Part shown: piece by piece, positions 33,517-41,989 of the stretch
How the letters are laid out: each line of letters starts with the position of its first letter
Numbering within the stretch: position 1 is the first letter of the stretch
Origin: Streptomyces sp. NBC_00440
Lineage (GTDB): Bacteria > Actinomycetota > Actinomycetes > Streptomycetales > Streptomycetaceae
DNA length: 64,000 nt
Assembly: GCF_036014215.1 (NCBI RefSeq)
Contig: NZ_CP107921.1
Location: 7,995,501-8,059,500 of the forward strand
Direction of reading: 5' to 3'
Notes under the pieces: generated by a model
Told to the model about the DNA's origin: nothing
Seen by the model: only the letters and a program-made list of their open reading frames with translations
Databases searched by the model: none
Position numbers and translations under genes: made by a program

Positions 33517-33563
33517 GGCAGAGGGTGGTGTGTCTCCCCCGTGGAGACACACCACCCTCTGCC
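33517..33563. terminator. 21-bp perfect hairpin terminator
   Basis: The arm 33517-33537 (GGCAGAGGGTGGTGTGTCTC plus C) pairs without mismatch with 33543-33563, leaving a 5-base loop. It is located 50 bases downstream of the DUF2382 gene (minus strand) and before the SRPBCC gene, so it most likely ends the DUF2382 transcript. It is the strongest stem in the window. Confidence 0.85.
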
Positions 33564-33615
33564 GGCCTGGGCCGACCGCGCCCCGGCCGCGTCCGGAACG
33601 CGCAGGGCCGCGGCT

Positions 33616-34611
33616 TCAGTTGCCGGTTCCCTCCATGTCACCACGCTCCTTCGCGGTGTGACCGTCGTCGTACTGGATCTCCTCCTTGCGGACCTCGGCG
33701 GAGACTTCCTTCTGCTCGGTGACCTTCTCGGTCTCCATCCGCACCCGCTCGACCGCCACGGCCTCCTTGCTGACCACGGGCTGTTCGGCGTGCAGGATCA
33801 CTTCGGACTCCGCCTCGCCGATCCGGGCACGGCCCGCGGTCGAGCGGTCGCCGTCCTTGATCGGCTCCCGTACGACGTGGACCTCTTCGTGGCTGACCGG
33901 GACGGTGGTCGTCACGTTCTCGGTGACCACCACCTTGCGCAGCCGCGCACGGCCCGAGACATGCTCCTCGGTCCCGACCCGCAGCTGCTCCTCGGAGCGT
34001 ATGAGTTCCTCGTTCTCGTTCATGGCCGCACGGGAGCCCACTCCAGCGGGGACACCCCGCGCACCGGCGGTCGTCTCGGAACCGCTGGACATGCTGCCCA
34101 TGCCGCCCCGTGTCTCACGGCTGCCCATGTCGGTCGTCCGGCCGGTTGCCTTCGCCGTGCCCCGGGTGCCCGCGGTGTCCGCCGCTTCACCGTGCAGCGG
34201 ACCTGCTGCCTTCCGGTTCGCGACTCCGGCAGCCCCCGCGGCACCGGCCGCACCGGCCGCTCCGGCGGCTTCCGGGGCACCGGCGGACTGACCCGGGTGG
34301 GTGAGGCCGTAGTGCCGGTACAGCTCCTGCTCCTGGGCGAGATCGAGGTGCTGTTCGGCGTCGAGCCGCGGGGCGTCCTTGACGAGTTCCTTGGCGTGGG
34401 GGATGTGCAGGGCGTTCTCCTCACGCCGGGCACCTTCGAGCGGGATGAAGGTTTCCTTGGTGCCGAACAGGCCGGTCTTCACGGTCGCCCACTCGGGGCG
34501 GCCACTCTGGTCGTCGAGGTAGACCTGCTCGACGCCGCCGATCTTGTCCCCGGTGATGTCGTAGACCATCAGGCCGGTCAGCTCATCGGGGCTGCGGAAG
34601 TCGGCTGCCAT
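33616..34611 (-). CDS. PRC-barrel and DUF2382 (YsnF/AvaK) stress-type protein
   Basis: A 331-residue protein. Residues 1-75 are a PRC-barrel (LTGLMVYDITGDKIGGVEQVYLDD, PEWATVKTGLFGTKETFIPL). A linker of Gly-Ala-Ala repeats and Ser/Gly/Thr-rich sequence (about 105-195) connects to the C-terminal DUF2382 domain: RSEEQLRVGTEEHVSGRARL, TVPVSHEEVHVVREPI, VSKEAVAVERVRM and a final charged coil. Proteins of this architecture are linked to general stress in actinomycetes and cyanobacteria; the molecular role is unknown. Start: ATG at 34611 with GGGAG upstream. It is followed by the strong terminator at 33517-33563. Confidence 0.83.
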   Translation of the reverse strand: MAADFRSPDELTGLMVYDITGDKIGGVEQVYLDDQSGRPEWATVKTGLFGTKETFIPLEGARREENALHIPHAKELVKDAPRLDAEQHLDLAQEQELYRHYGLTHPGQSAGAPEAAGAAGAAGAAGAAGVANRKAAGPLHGEAADTAGTRGTAKATGRTTDMGSRETRGGMGSMSSGSETTAGARGVPAGVGSRAAMNENEELIRSEEQLRVGTEEHVSGRARLRKVVVTENVTTTVPVSHEEVHVVREPIKDGDRSTAGRARIGEAESEVILHAEQPVVSKEAVAVERVRMETEKVTEQKEVSAEVRKEEIQYDDGHTAKERGDMEGTGN

Positions 34612-34923
34612 CTGTGATCACTCCCTTGTACGTGGTCCGGCAGAGGCTCGGACGGCCCCGCCCGCGGATTGCACGCGTTCTTCCATCGGGTGCTCATTCC
34701 CGCCTCCCGGCAACACGAATGGACCTGGCCGACTGTCGGAAAGCCCGGGGAGGGCGGTCGGCGCGCCCTGACGCCCTCCTCGCGAAGATGGCGATCCGTT
34801 ACGCCATTCGAGTGAATGGGTGTGGTGGGCTCCGGGGCACGGCCCTCTCCGTCCCCCGGCGATCGCCTCAGGTGCCGTTGTGCGGGCCGGTGAATGCGGC
34901 GAGCATGGATCCGGAGGTCGATC
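34612..34923. other. Divergent promoter region, no gene
   Basis: This spacer separates the minus-strand DUF2382 gene from the plus-strand DUF1275 gene. It holds a small inverted repeat CATTC-GAGT-GAATG (34805-34818) and no reading frame with a ribosome binding site. It should contain both promoters; I could not place -10/-35 elements with confidence. Confidence 0.45.
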
Positions 34924-35628
34924 TTGCTGAAGACACGCGCCGCCAGGTTGTCCGATGTCGCGGTGCTGCCCCTGCTGGCCGCCGCGGCGGGTGCCGTGGA
35001 CGCGCTCGCCTTCATCGCGCTCGGCCATGTATTCGCCGGTGTGATGACCGGCAACCTGATCCTCATGGCCATCGGTCTGGGCAGCGGATCGCCGGGCGAC
35101 GCGGTGTATCCGCTGGTCGCGCTCGCCGGATTCGGGCTCGCCGTAGTCGTCGCGGGCCGCTTCTGCCGTACCCGCGGCGGTGCCCGTACGGATGTGGGCC
35201 CCGCCGGTGACGAATCGGGCGCCGACTGGAGCCGAGGGGTGTTCGTCTGTCTCACCGTCGAGGTCGCGTTCCTCGCCGCCGTGGGCGTGGCCTGGGCGGC
35301 CGTCGGGGGGCACCCGGACGGCGACGGCCGTGCGGCGCTGATCGCCGTCCTGTCGGTGGCGATGGGCCTTCAGACAGCCGCCATGTTCGCCGCGGGCCCC
35401 ACCGGCGCCCCGACGACGTACTTCACCGGGACCCTCAGCTCCCTGCTGACCGATCCGTCGGGCGGACGCCCGGCAGGGAGCAGGCTCGCCGCACTGCTCG
35501 CCGGCGCGGTGGGTGCCGCCGCGCTCCGGACCTGGGCACCGGCGTGGGCGGCTCTGCCGCCACCACTGTGCGCCGCCGGAGCCCTGGCGCTCGCCCTGTC
35601 GGCCGGACCGCGCGGACCGGACCCCTGA
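34924..35628 (+). CDS. DUF1275 (YoaK) family membrane protein
   Basis: A 234-residue membrane protein with six hydrophobic helices. The first block, DVAVLPLLAAAAGAVDALAFIALGHVFAGVMTGNLILM, carries the DUF1275 hallmark (GxxDAxxF...GNxxxG). Later blocks are AVMGLQTAAMFAAGPTGAPTTYFTGTLSS-like and a C-terminal helix pair. Function unknown; a transport role is often suggested. The start is taken as the TTG at 34924 because GGAGG lies 6 bases upstream; the ATG-like start at 34894 in the same frame has no such site. Confidence 0.78.
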   Translation: MLKTRAARLSDVAVLPLLAAAAGAVDALAFIALGHVFAGVMTGNLILMAIGLGSGSPGDAVYPLVALAGFGLAVVVAGRFCRTRGGARTDVGPAGDESGADWSRGVFVCLTVEVAFLAAVGVAWAAVGGHPDGDGRAALIAVLSVAMGLQTAAMFAAGPTGAPTTYFTGTLSSLLTDPSGGRPAGSRLAALLAGAVGAAALRTWAPAWAALPPPLCAAGALALALSAGPRGPDP

Positions 35629-35640
35629 GAGGGCCGCCCC

Positions 35641-35726
35641 GAATCAATCAATCCGGAACCAATCAATCCGGAATCAACCAGCCGGAATCAACCAGCCGGA
35701 ATTGACCAACCGGAATTGACCGACAC
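35641..35726. repeat. Six degenerate 14-15-bp tandem repeats (GGAATCAACCAGCC-like)
   Basis: Successive units (GAATCAATCAATCCG, GAACCAATCAATCCG, two identical GAATCAACCAGCCG, GAATTGACCAACCG, GAATTGACCGACACCG) fill the gap directly after the DUF1275 stop codon. The segment is strikingly AT-rich for this genome. The next gene is 75 bases away. Confidence 0.8.
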
Positions 35727-35800
35727 CGTCGGACAACCGGGCTCCGGCCCTCGTTCCCGTAACTGATTCCGAAGGCCCAGGCCCAGGCCCAGGAGGCGCC

Positions 35801-36445
35801 ATGTGCTGGAGCGCGACGGCCGACCTGGCGGTCGGCTCCGGTATCGCGGTGGTCGGCGTGGCCTGCCTGGCACAGGTGCGCCGGGCGCGGGATCTTCCGC
35901 TGGCCGCGCTGCCCCTGCTCCTCGGAATCCATCAGGTCATCGAGGCGGAGGTCTGGCACTCCGGCGGTGGCACCGGGCCTGCCACCACGGCGTGGGCCGT
36001 CATCGCGCTGCCCCTGCTGGCCCTCTGGGTGCCCTGCGGCGTACTGCTCGCCGCGCCGCGCCCGGTACGCCGCCGCCTGCTGCTGCCCGTTGCGGCCGGG
36101 ATCGCCACCGCTGCCGTCCTCGCGCTCTGCATCGCCGACCGTCCGGTCTCCGCCGAAGTCCGTGGTCACACCGTCGGATACGTGGTCGACCTGCCGCTTC
36201 CCGCACTCGTCGTCGCCGGATATCTGCTGGCAACCGTCGGATCCCTGCTGCTCACCGCGGATCCGCTGCTGAGGCTCTTCGGTGCGGTCGTCGGCGCGGG
36301 AGCGCTGATCTGTTTCCTGCTCTGGAAGCTCGAATACGTCTCCACCTGGTGCGCATTCGCCGCCGTCAGCGCGGTCCTCATGGTCGGCTGGGTCCGCCGG
36401 GGCCCCGGAAGAACCGCGCGTGCCGCCGGAATCCGTATCCCCTGA
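35801..36445 (+). CDS. DUF6629-like seven-helix membrane protein
   Basis: A 214-residue protein with about seven hydrophobic helices and the opening MCWSATADLAVGSGIAVVGV. This start, together with HQVIEAEVWHSG in helix 2-3 and CFLLWKLEYVSTWCAFAAV near the end, fits my memory of the DUF6629 family of actinomycetes. The conserved Cys-Trp-Ser start, His, Glu and Trp residues suggest a functional membrane pocket, but no function is known. GGAGGCGCC precedes the ATG, within a CCCAGG tandem tract. Confidence 0.7.
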   Translation: MCWSATADLAVGSGIAVVGVACLAQVRRARDLPLAALPLLLGIHQVIEAEVWHSGGGTGPATTAWAVIALPLLALWVPCGVLLAAPRPVRRRLLLPVAAGIATAAVLALCIADRPVSAEVRGHTVGYVVDLPLPALVVAGYLLATVGSLLLTADPLLRLFGAVVGAGALICFLLWKLEYVSTWCAFAAVSAVLMVGWVRRGPGRTARAAGIRIP

Positions 36446-36554
36446 AGCGGCGCCCGACGGCGGATCCGGCGCTGTTCACCCCGGCCGGGATGCGGACCGG
36501 GCCGAGTGCGCACACCCTGGAGTGGAGGGGGAATCGCTGCGAGGAGGACGACTC

Positions 36555-36743
36555 ATGTCCATGATGGACAAGCTGAAGCAGATGATGAAGGGCCACGAGA
36601 GCCAGGTCGGGAAGGGGGTCGACAAGGCGGGAGACGCCGTCGACAAGAAGACCGGCGACAAGTACAAGAGCCAGGTCGACACCGGCCAGGACCAGCTCAA
36701 GCACCGGCTCGGCGGCGACCAGAACGACCCGCCCCAGTCCTGA
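36555..36743 (+). CDS. MT0933-type antitoxin-like small protein
   Basis: A 62-residue, highly charged helical protein (MSMMDKLKQMMKGHESQVGK, GDKYKSQVDTGQDQL) matching the Rv0909/MT0933 antitoxin family. GAGGAGG lies 7 bases before the ATG; the in-frame codons from 36420 overlap the previous gene and are not used. No toxin gene is next to it: the downstream gene is a convergent MgtC. In Streptomyces these proteins are abundant and often solitary, so an antitoxin role is doubtful. Confidence 0.72.
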   Translation: MSMMDKLKQMMKGHESQVGKGVDKAGDAVDKKTGDKYKSQVDTGQDQLKHRLGGDQNDPPQS

Positions 36744-36923
36744 CCACGCCCCACACATCTCGCTCGCTGCTCATGGCGGCTCCGGCCCCGGGTGGTGAGG
36801 CCCGGCAAGTCCGGGCCTCACCGCCCGGGGCCGCTGCGTTCCCGCCACAGAACCGGCCAGAACCGGCCGGAACCGCCGCGCGCAGGTGAGAAGCAGGCCG
36901 GGAGTCGTACGCCCGGCTCTGGA

Positions 36924-37715
36924 TCACTCGGCGAGTTCGCCCTTGATGGACGAGACGCTCAGCACGCCCTCGAACTCGGAGAGTTCCGCCACCAGCTGAT
37001 GGACGCTGCCCGTCCCCTCGATGTCGATGTGGACGAAGGCCGTCCCCGCCTCGTCATGTCTGAGTTCGGTGTCCTCGGGCGCCTTGTCGTCCGCACGGTC
37101 CACCCGCACCTGAACGACCTGGAACCCCTCGGTGGTTGCCCGCTCCAGGATCCTCGTCAGCACACTGGTGCCGATCGTGTACGCGAGATGGAGGCGGGTC
37201 TGCTCCATGGTCGCGATCGAGGGGATGCGCCGCGTCACCCAGGAGTATCCGTGGACGACCAGGAAATGGACCGCGGTCGCGCCGATGGCCAGGAGCGGCA
37301 GTCCGCCGCCGCACGCCATACCGATGGCACAGGTGAGCCAGACCGTGGCCGCGGTGGTCAGCCCGCGTACGGCATCCCGGCGTACGAAGATGAGCCCGCC
37401 GCCGATGAAGCCGATGCCGGAGACGACCTGGGCGGCGACCCGTGACGGGTCGAAGGAGACGTTGTGCAGCGCGAGGACCGCGTTGAACCCGTGCTGCGAC
37501 ACCTCCATGAACAGGGCACTGCCCACGCCGACCAGGGTGTGGGTACGCAGTCCCGCGCTCTTCTGCCGGGTGGCCCGTTCGGCGCCGATGAGGGTCGACA
37601 GGAGCAGGGCCAGGCCCAGTTCGGCGAACTGACGTGCTCCCTGGCCCGCGCCGGGGTCGAACAGGGGCGTGGCTACAGCGTGCAACAGACCCTCCATACC
37701 GTGCTGGAACAACAT
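36924..37715 (-). CDS. MgtC/SapB family membrane protein
   Basis: A 263-residue protein. The N-terminal half holds four to five membrane helices with family blocks ELGLALLLSTLIGAERATRQ, AGLRTHTLVGVGSALFM, VAAQVVSGIGFIGGGLIF and VRGLTTAATVWLTCAIGMA. The C-terminal ~90 residues form a cytoplasmic ACT-like domain (TEGFQVVQVRVDRADD, VHIDIEGTGSVHQLVAELSE). MgtC proteins help growth at low Mg2+ and restrain ATP synthase in pathogens; the role in soil bacteria is unclear. Start: ATG at 37715 with GGAG upstream, or the ATG at 37697. Confidence 0.85.
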   Translation of the reverse strand: MLFQHGMEGLLHAVATPLFDPGAGQGARQFAELGLALLLSTLIGAERATRQKSAGLRTHTLVGVGSALFMEVSQHGFNAVLALHNVSFDPSRVAAQVVSGIGFIGGGLIFVRRDAVRGLTTAATVWLTCAIGMACGGGLPLLAIGATAVHFLVVHGYSWVTRRIPSIATMEQTRLHLAYTIGTSVLTRILERATTEGFQVVQVRVDRADDKAPEDTELRHDEAGTAFVHIDIEGTGSVHQLVAELSEFEGVLSVSSIKGELAE

Positions 37716-37798
37716 CTCCGACCCTACGGCCTCACCTGCTGGGGCCTGCGGCCGCCACGGCTCACCGCACCGTGCACCAGTATCCGAACGCCCTCTTG

Positions 37799-37814
37799 GC
37801 AGGTCCAGACCAAT
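37799..37814 (+). promoter_or_regulatory. DasR-like (dre) site upstream of the chitinase gene
   Basis: GCAGGTCCAGACCAAT matches the DasR response element consensus (ACTGGTCTAGACCAGT) at 12 of 16 positions with the symmetric GGTC-AGACC core intact, 70 bases before the chitinase GTG. Chitinase genes of Streptomyces are classical DasR targets, so N-acetylglucosamine-responsive control is likely. Confidence 0.6.
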
Positions 37815-37883
37815 CAGGCTTGAGTGCCCTCACCCCCACAAGCGGACATCGTTGTCCCGATGGCCGCGCGAAGGAGTGATCAC

Positions 37884-38768
37884 GTGTCACGACGCCTCAT
37901 GGCTCTGCTCACCGCCCTGTTGGCGGCCATCGGATTCGCTGTCTTCCTGCCGATGACACCGGCCTCGGCCGCGACCTGTGCCTCGGCCTGGAATTCCTCC
38001 TCCGTCTACACGGGCGGACTGGCCGTCTCGTACAACGGGCACAACTGGTCGGCGAAATGGTGGACCCAGAACGAGACCCCCGGCTCCGCCGATGTCTGGT
38101 CGGACCAGGGTGCCTGCGGTGACGGCGGCAGCGTGCCGCCCGTCGGCTCGGACTTCGTCGTCAGCGAGGCGCAGTTCAACCAGATGTTCCCGAACCGCAA
38201 TTCCTTCTACACCTACAGCGGGCTGACCGCGGCGCTGAGTTCCTACCCCGCCTTCGCGAACACCGGCAGCGACACGGTCAAGCGCCAGGAGGCCGCCGCG
38301 TTCCTCGCGAACGTCAGCCACGAAACCGGCGGTCTCGTCTACGTCGTCGAGCAGGACACCTCCAACTACCCCCATTACTGCGACACGTCACAGCCCTACG
38401 GGTGCCCGGCGGGCCAGGCTTCCTACTACGGCAGGGGACCGATCCAGCTCAGCTGGAACTTCAACTACAAGGCGGCGGGCGACGCGCTGGGCATCGACCT
38501 GCTCAACAATCCGAGCCTGGTGGAGACCGACCCGGCCGTGGCCTGGAAGACCGGCCTCTGGTACTGGAACACCCAGACCGGCCCCGGCACGATGACCCCG
38601 CACAACGCCATGGTCAACGGCGCCGGCTTCGGCCAGACCATCCGCAGTATCAACGGCAGCATCGAATGCGACGGCGGCAACCCCGCGCAGGTGCAGAGCC
38701 GGATCGACAGCTACCAGAGCTTCGTCCAGATCCTGGGCACCACCCCGGGTTCCAACCTCAGCTGCTGA
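37884..38768 (+). CDS. Secreted GH19 chitinase with chitin-binding domain
   Basis: A 294-residue secreted enzyme. Residues 1-30 are a Sec signal (MSRRLMALLTALLAAIGFAV, cleavage after ASA). Residues 31-79 are a CBM5/12 chitin-binding domain (CASAWNSSSVYTGGLAVSYN, WSAKWWTQNETPG, DQGACG). After a short GGSVPPVG linker comes the GH19 catalytic domain, with the catalytic Glu147 in FLANVSHETGGL, a second acid at Glu156 (VVEQD), and YYGRGPIQLSWNFNY. It cleaves chitin outside the cell by inversion. The GTG start has AAGGAG 7 bases upstream. Monocistronic, with a DasR-like element before it. Confidence 0.93.
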   Translation: MSRRLMALLTALLAAIGFAVFLPMTPASAATCASAWNSSSVYTGGLAVSYNGHNWSAKWWTQNETPGSADVWSDQGACGDGGSVPPVGSDFVVSEAQFNQMFPNRNSFYTYSGLTAALSSYPAFANTGSDTVKRQEAAAFLANVSHETGGLVYVVEQDTSNYPHYCDTSQPYGCPAGQASYYGRGPIQLSWNFNYKAAGDALGIDLLNNPSLVETDPAVAWKTGLWYWNTQTGPGTMTPHNAMVNGAGFGQTIRSINGSIECDGGNPAQVQSRIDSYQSFVQILGTTPGSNLSC

Positions 38769-38846
38769 CCCGCGGAGACCAGGGAACGCGCCGGCGGGGC
38801 GTGGCGCGCGGTGAGCGCCCCGCCCCGCCGGCCCGCAGGTCTGTGA

Positions 38847-39380
38847 TCAGGCAGGCGGCTCACCCAGCACGTACAGCCCGGGGAGGTTCACCACCACGGC
38901 CTCCTGAGTGCTCCGGGCGATGACGACGACAGCGGTCTCGTCGGGGCTCGGGTTCTCCTCGCGGTGCGGCACATAGGGCGGGACGAAGACGTAGTCGCCC
39001 GGTCCGGTCCGGATCCGCACCTCCTCGGGCGCACCGCCGGCGTCGTCGAGGAAGACGAACTCCGGGTGCCCCGCGACGACATGGATCGCTGTCTCCGACG
39101 CCCCGTGATGGTGGTCGGAGGACGCCGTGTCCGGCGCGACATGCGTCTCGCCCATCCAGATCCGCTCCGAACCGACGGTCTTCCCACTGATCGCGGCGAA
39201 CCGCTGCATACCACCGCTCTGCGCGGTCCCGCCGTCGAGCGACCCGGCGCGTACGTGGTGCAGCCTGGCACGCAGCGGTCCTGGATTCCGGTCGGCGTCC
39301 CCGGGGGTGAAGTCGGGGTGGAACGCGTCGTGTCCTGCCGCGGAAGCGCCGTCGGCGGGCGGAGGGGAGTGCGGGGCCAT
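38847..39380 (-). CDS. Cupin-domain protein
   Basis: A 177-residue single-cupin protein. Motif 1 is SSDHHHGASETAIHVVAGHPEF, with several metal-binding histidines and Glu; motif 2 is GDYVFVPPYVPHREENPS, with the last His. The metal site is therefore complete. The N-terminal 40 residues are Pro/Asp-rich. Cupins range from dioxygenases to storage or signalling proteins; the substrate is unknown. The ATG at 39380 opens the frame. Nothing coding is seen between it and the helicase stop at 39592. Confidence 0.8.
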   Translation of the reverse strand: MAPHSPPPADGASAAGHDAFHPDFTPGDADRNPGPLRARLHHVRAGSLDGGTAQSGGMQRFAAISGKTVGSERIWMGETHVAPDTASSDHHHGASETAIHVVAGHPEFVFLDDAGGAPEEVRIRTGPGDYVFVPPYVPHREENPSPDETAVVVIARSTQEAVVVNLPGLYVLGEPPA

Positions 39381-39591
39381 GGGATTCCTGCTCGTCGGTA
39401 CGGACCGGTTCCAGGCGCCGACCGTAGAGAGGCGGACAACGGTAAGTCAAGAAACGTCCGGCGCTGCCCGGTGGGTTCCGGAACGCCGGCGCTCCGCCGT
39501 GGATGCCCGGACGGCACACCCCGGAAAGCCCGATCGCCGCCCCGCGCAGTGCGGAGCGGCGATCAGCAGGTCACCCGGTACGGGGCTTCGG

Positions 39592-41136
39592 TCAGGCGAC
39601 GTTCTTGTACGAGGACGACTGCTGCGGCGGATTGCCGGAGCGGCCGCGGGGCGCACCCGCCGTGCGGCGTGCCTGGGCGGGGCGGCTGCGCCGGCCGCGG
39701 GCCGACGAGGGGCTGCCCTTGGTGCGCTCGGCGACCGGTGAGGAGACGGTGACCGGGACACCGGAGGGCGCCTGGGCGCCGGTGATACGGCTCAGCTCGG
39801 CCTCCCCGGACCGCACCTGGGCGATGTGCGGGGTGATTCCGGCGTCGGCCATCAGCCGGCTCATCTCACGGCGCTGGTTGGGCAGTACGAGGGTGACGAC
39901 GCTGCCGGACTCTCCCGCGCGCGCCGTACGGCCGCCCCGGTGCAGATAGTCCTTGTGGTCGCTGGGCGGGTCGACGTTGACGACCAGGTCGAGGTTGTCG
40001 ACATGGATGCCGCGGGCCGCGACGTTGGTGGCGACCAGCACGGTGACATGGCCCGTCTTGAACTGCGCGAGGGTCCGGGTGCGCTGCGGCTGGGACTTCC
40101 CGCCGTGCAGCGCGGCGGCCCGTACGCCGCTGTTCAGCAGGTGCTTGGTCAGCTGGTCCACGGCGTGCTTGGTGTCGAGGAACATCAGCACCCGGCCGTC
40201 ACGGGCGGCGATCTCGGTGGTCGTCGCGTACTTGTCGGACCCGTGGATGTGCAGCACGTGGTGCTCCATCGTGGTCACGGCACCCGCCGAGGGGTCGACG
40301 GAGTGGACCACCGGGTCGTGCAGGTAGCGGCGGACCAGCAGGTCGACATTGCGGTCCAGGGTGGCCGAGAACAGCATGCGCTGTCCGTCGGGGCGCACCT
40401 GGTCGAGCAGTTCGGTGACCTGCGGCATGAAGCCCATGTCGGCCATCTGGTCGGCCTCGTCCAGCACCGTGATGGTGACCTGGTCGAGGCGGCAGTCGCC
40501 CCGCTCGATGAGGTCCTTGAGCCGGCCGGGGGTCGCGACGACGATCTCGGCGCCGCCCCGCAGCGCGCTTGCCTGCCTGCCGATCGACATACCGCCCACC
40601 ACGGTGGCCAGCCGCAGCCTCAGCGACCTGGCGTACGGGGTGAGCGCGTCGGTGACCTGCTGGGCCAGCTCGCGGGTGGGCACGAGGACCAGGGCCAGCG
40701 GCTGGCGCGGCTGGGCGCGCTGTCCGGCGGTACGGACGAGCATGCCGAGGCCGAAGGCGAGGGTCTTGCCCGATCCGGTGCGACCGCGTCCCAGGACGTC
40801 CCGGCCTGCCAGCGAGTTCGGCAGCGTGGCGGACTGGATCGGGAACGGCTCGTTCATCCCCAGGCTGGTGAGCATCTTCAGCAGCTCGGGCGGCAGCTCC
40901 ATGTCGGCGAACGAGGCGGCCGGGGGCAGCGCCGGTGTGATCGTGACAGGCAGTGCGAACTCGCCCTGCGGTGCGGGCCTGCGGCCGCGGCCACCGGAGC
41001 GGCTGGGCGCGCCGGAGCGGCCGGAGCCGCCCGAGCGGCTCTGCGCCTGGGAGCGGAAGCCGCCCCTGCCGGAACCTGCGCCACCACCGCTGCGGGTACG
41101 TGCGTAACGGTCGTTCGTGCGTGCTGTGCGGTCCAT
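39592..41136 (-). CDS. DEAD-box RNA helicase
   Basis: A 514-residue ATP-dependent RNA helicase. After a Gly/Arg/Ser-rich N-terminal region (about residues 1-60, RGG-like, RNA binding) come the Q motif (LTSLGMNEPFPIQSATLPN), motif I GRTGSGKT, VPTRELAQ, TPGR, VLDEAD, SAT, ATNVAARGIHV and HRGGRTARAG. The C-terminal tail is again basic and low-complexity. It unwinds structured RNA, typically in ribosome assembly or mRNA decay at low temperature. It lies downstream of cspA on the same strand. The AGGAAGG ribosome binding site is buried in a hairpin (41145-41171), hinting at post-transcriptional control. Confidence 0.93.
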   Translation of the reverse strand: MDRTARTNDRYARTRSGGGAGSGRGGFRSQAQSRSGGSGRSGAPSRSGGRGRRPAPQGEFALPVTITPALPPAASFADMELPPELLKMLTSLGMNEPFPIQSATLPNSLAGRDVLGRGRTGSGKTLAFGLGMLVRTAGQRAQPRQPLALVLVPTRELAQQVTDALTPYARSLRLRLATVVGGMSIGRQASALRGGAEIVVATPGRLKDLIERGDCRLDQVTITVLDEADQMADMGFMPQVTELLDQVRPDGQRMLFSATLDRNVDLLVRRYLHDPVVHSVDPSAGAVTTMEHHVLHIHGSDKYATTTEIAARDGRVLMFLDTKHAVDQLTKHLLNSGVRAAALHGGKSQPQRTRTLAQFKTGHVTVLVATNVAARGIHVDNLDLVVNVDPPSDHKDYLHRGGRTARAGESGSVVTLVLPNQRREMSRLMADAGITPHIAQVRSGEAELSRITGAQAPSGVPVTVSSPVAERTKGSPSSARGRRSRPAQARRTAGAPRGRSGNPPQQSSSYKNVA

Positions 41137-41144
41137 GCGGATCC

Positions 41145-41171
41145 TTCCTCGATGTGGCACGTATCGAGGAA
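41145..41171 (-). promoter_or_regulatory. Hairpin sequestering the helicase ribosome binding site
   Basis: On the minus-strand RNA, TTCCTCGAT (41171-41163), a 9-base loop and ATCGAGGAA (41153-41145) form a perfect 9-bp stem whose 3' arm contains GAGGAA of the Shine-Dalgarno GAGGAAGG. The ATG is at 41136. Translation would need this stem to open, so a thermosensor, autoregulatory or ligand-sensing leader is possible. The long leader (41137-41462) is otherwise non-coding. Confidence 0.6.
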
Positions 41172-41462
41172 TTCTCGGCAGCGGACAAGAGGCCGAAGAA
41201 TCGCAAGAACGAGCCGAAGTAAAGAGCGAAATCAAGGCCGGGCAGATCGGAGAAAAGCCGGGGCGGTGAGTTCGAAACGGCCGGAAACTGCCGAACAGAG
41301 GCGGCTGGTGTACCGGCGCATAGGGGGTCAGGCGGGCCCTCGTCCGTCCTGTGGAGGCGACGGGCGGCGCACCCTGCCCCAGCGGGGCCGCGGTGCGCAC
41401 CTGGGAACGGGCCCTCTCCGGAACCGTAACAGGGAACCGGTCGAAGCCCGAACAAAGCAACG

Positions 41463-41498
41463 AGCTGGGGCCCGCACCCCAAGGTGCGGGCCCCAGCT
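41463..41498 (-). terminator. cspA terminator, 16-bp stem
   Basis: AGCTGGGGCCCGCACC (41463-41478) and its perfect complement (41483-41498) flank a 4-base loop, starting 12 bases after the cspA stop codon. It should separate cspA from the helicase gene downstream, although some read-through is possible. Confidence 0.85.
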
Positions 41499-41510
41499 GC
41501 GTGTCATGCG

Positions 41511-41714
41511 TCAGGCGGGAACGATGTTCTCGGCCTGCGGGCCCTTCTGGCCCTGCGTGACGTCGAAGGTCACCTTCTGGCCTTCCTGGAGCTCGCGGAA
41601 GCCCTGGGCGGCGATGTTCGAGTAGTGGGCGAAGACGTCAGCGCCGCCACCCTCCTGCTCGATGAAGCCGAAACCCTTTTCCGCGTTGAACCACTTAACG
41701 GTGCCAGATGCCAT
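41511..41714 (-). CDS. cspA: Cold-shock protein (CspA family)
   Basis: A 67-residue single OB-fold RNA/DNA-binding protein. RNP1 is KGFGFI and RNP2 is VFAHY; the ends [18 protein letters not shown] and [11 protein letters not shown] are canonical. It coats single-stranded nucleic acid and melts mRNA structure, acting as an RNA chaperone. GAAGGAG lies 8 bases before the ATG. The leader upstream (41715-41989, about 275 bases) is long and AT-rich in part (AAATACAAAAATG on the plus strand), as in other cold-shock genes. It is followed on the same strand by a DEAD-box helicase, a usual cold-shock partner. Confidence 0.95.
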   Translation of the reverse strand: MASGTVKWFNAEKGFGFIEQEGGGADVFAHYSNIAAQGFRELQEGQKVTFDVTQGQKGPQAENIVPA

Positions 41715-41989
41715 GTGAAACTCTCCTTCGGGGCAAAATGCCCGGAGGCCCGCACTGTGCGAACCCCACGTCGCCGCGATGATTACCACGTCCGGAATAC
41801 ACCGGAAATACAAAAATGCGCCCACCGGCACAGAAAGCCAGTGAGAGCACTTGAAGTCTTTGGGAACCACAACTGCAACTGGTAACGACAGTAGCACGCT
41901 GAGCACCGCGATGTGGGGCAGATTTTCTCGGTGGGTGCTCGGATCGCTGAAAATCAACACATCGCGCCGTTATTCCCGCAGGGCGGAAA

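Noticed and set aside
36555..36743. The antitoxin-like protein as part of a toxin-antitoxin pair
   Set aside because: No plausible toxin gene is adjacent: the neighbours are a membrane protein and a convergent MgtC, so I do not call a TA system.
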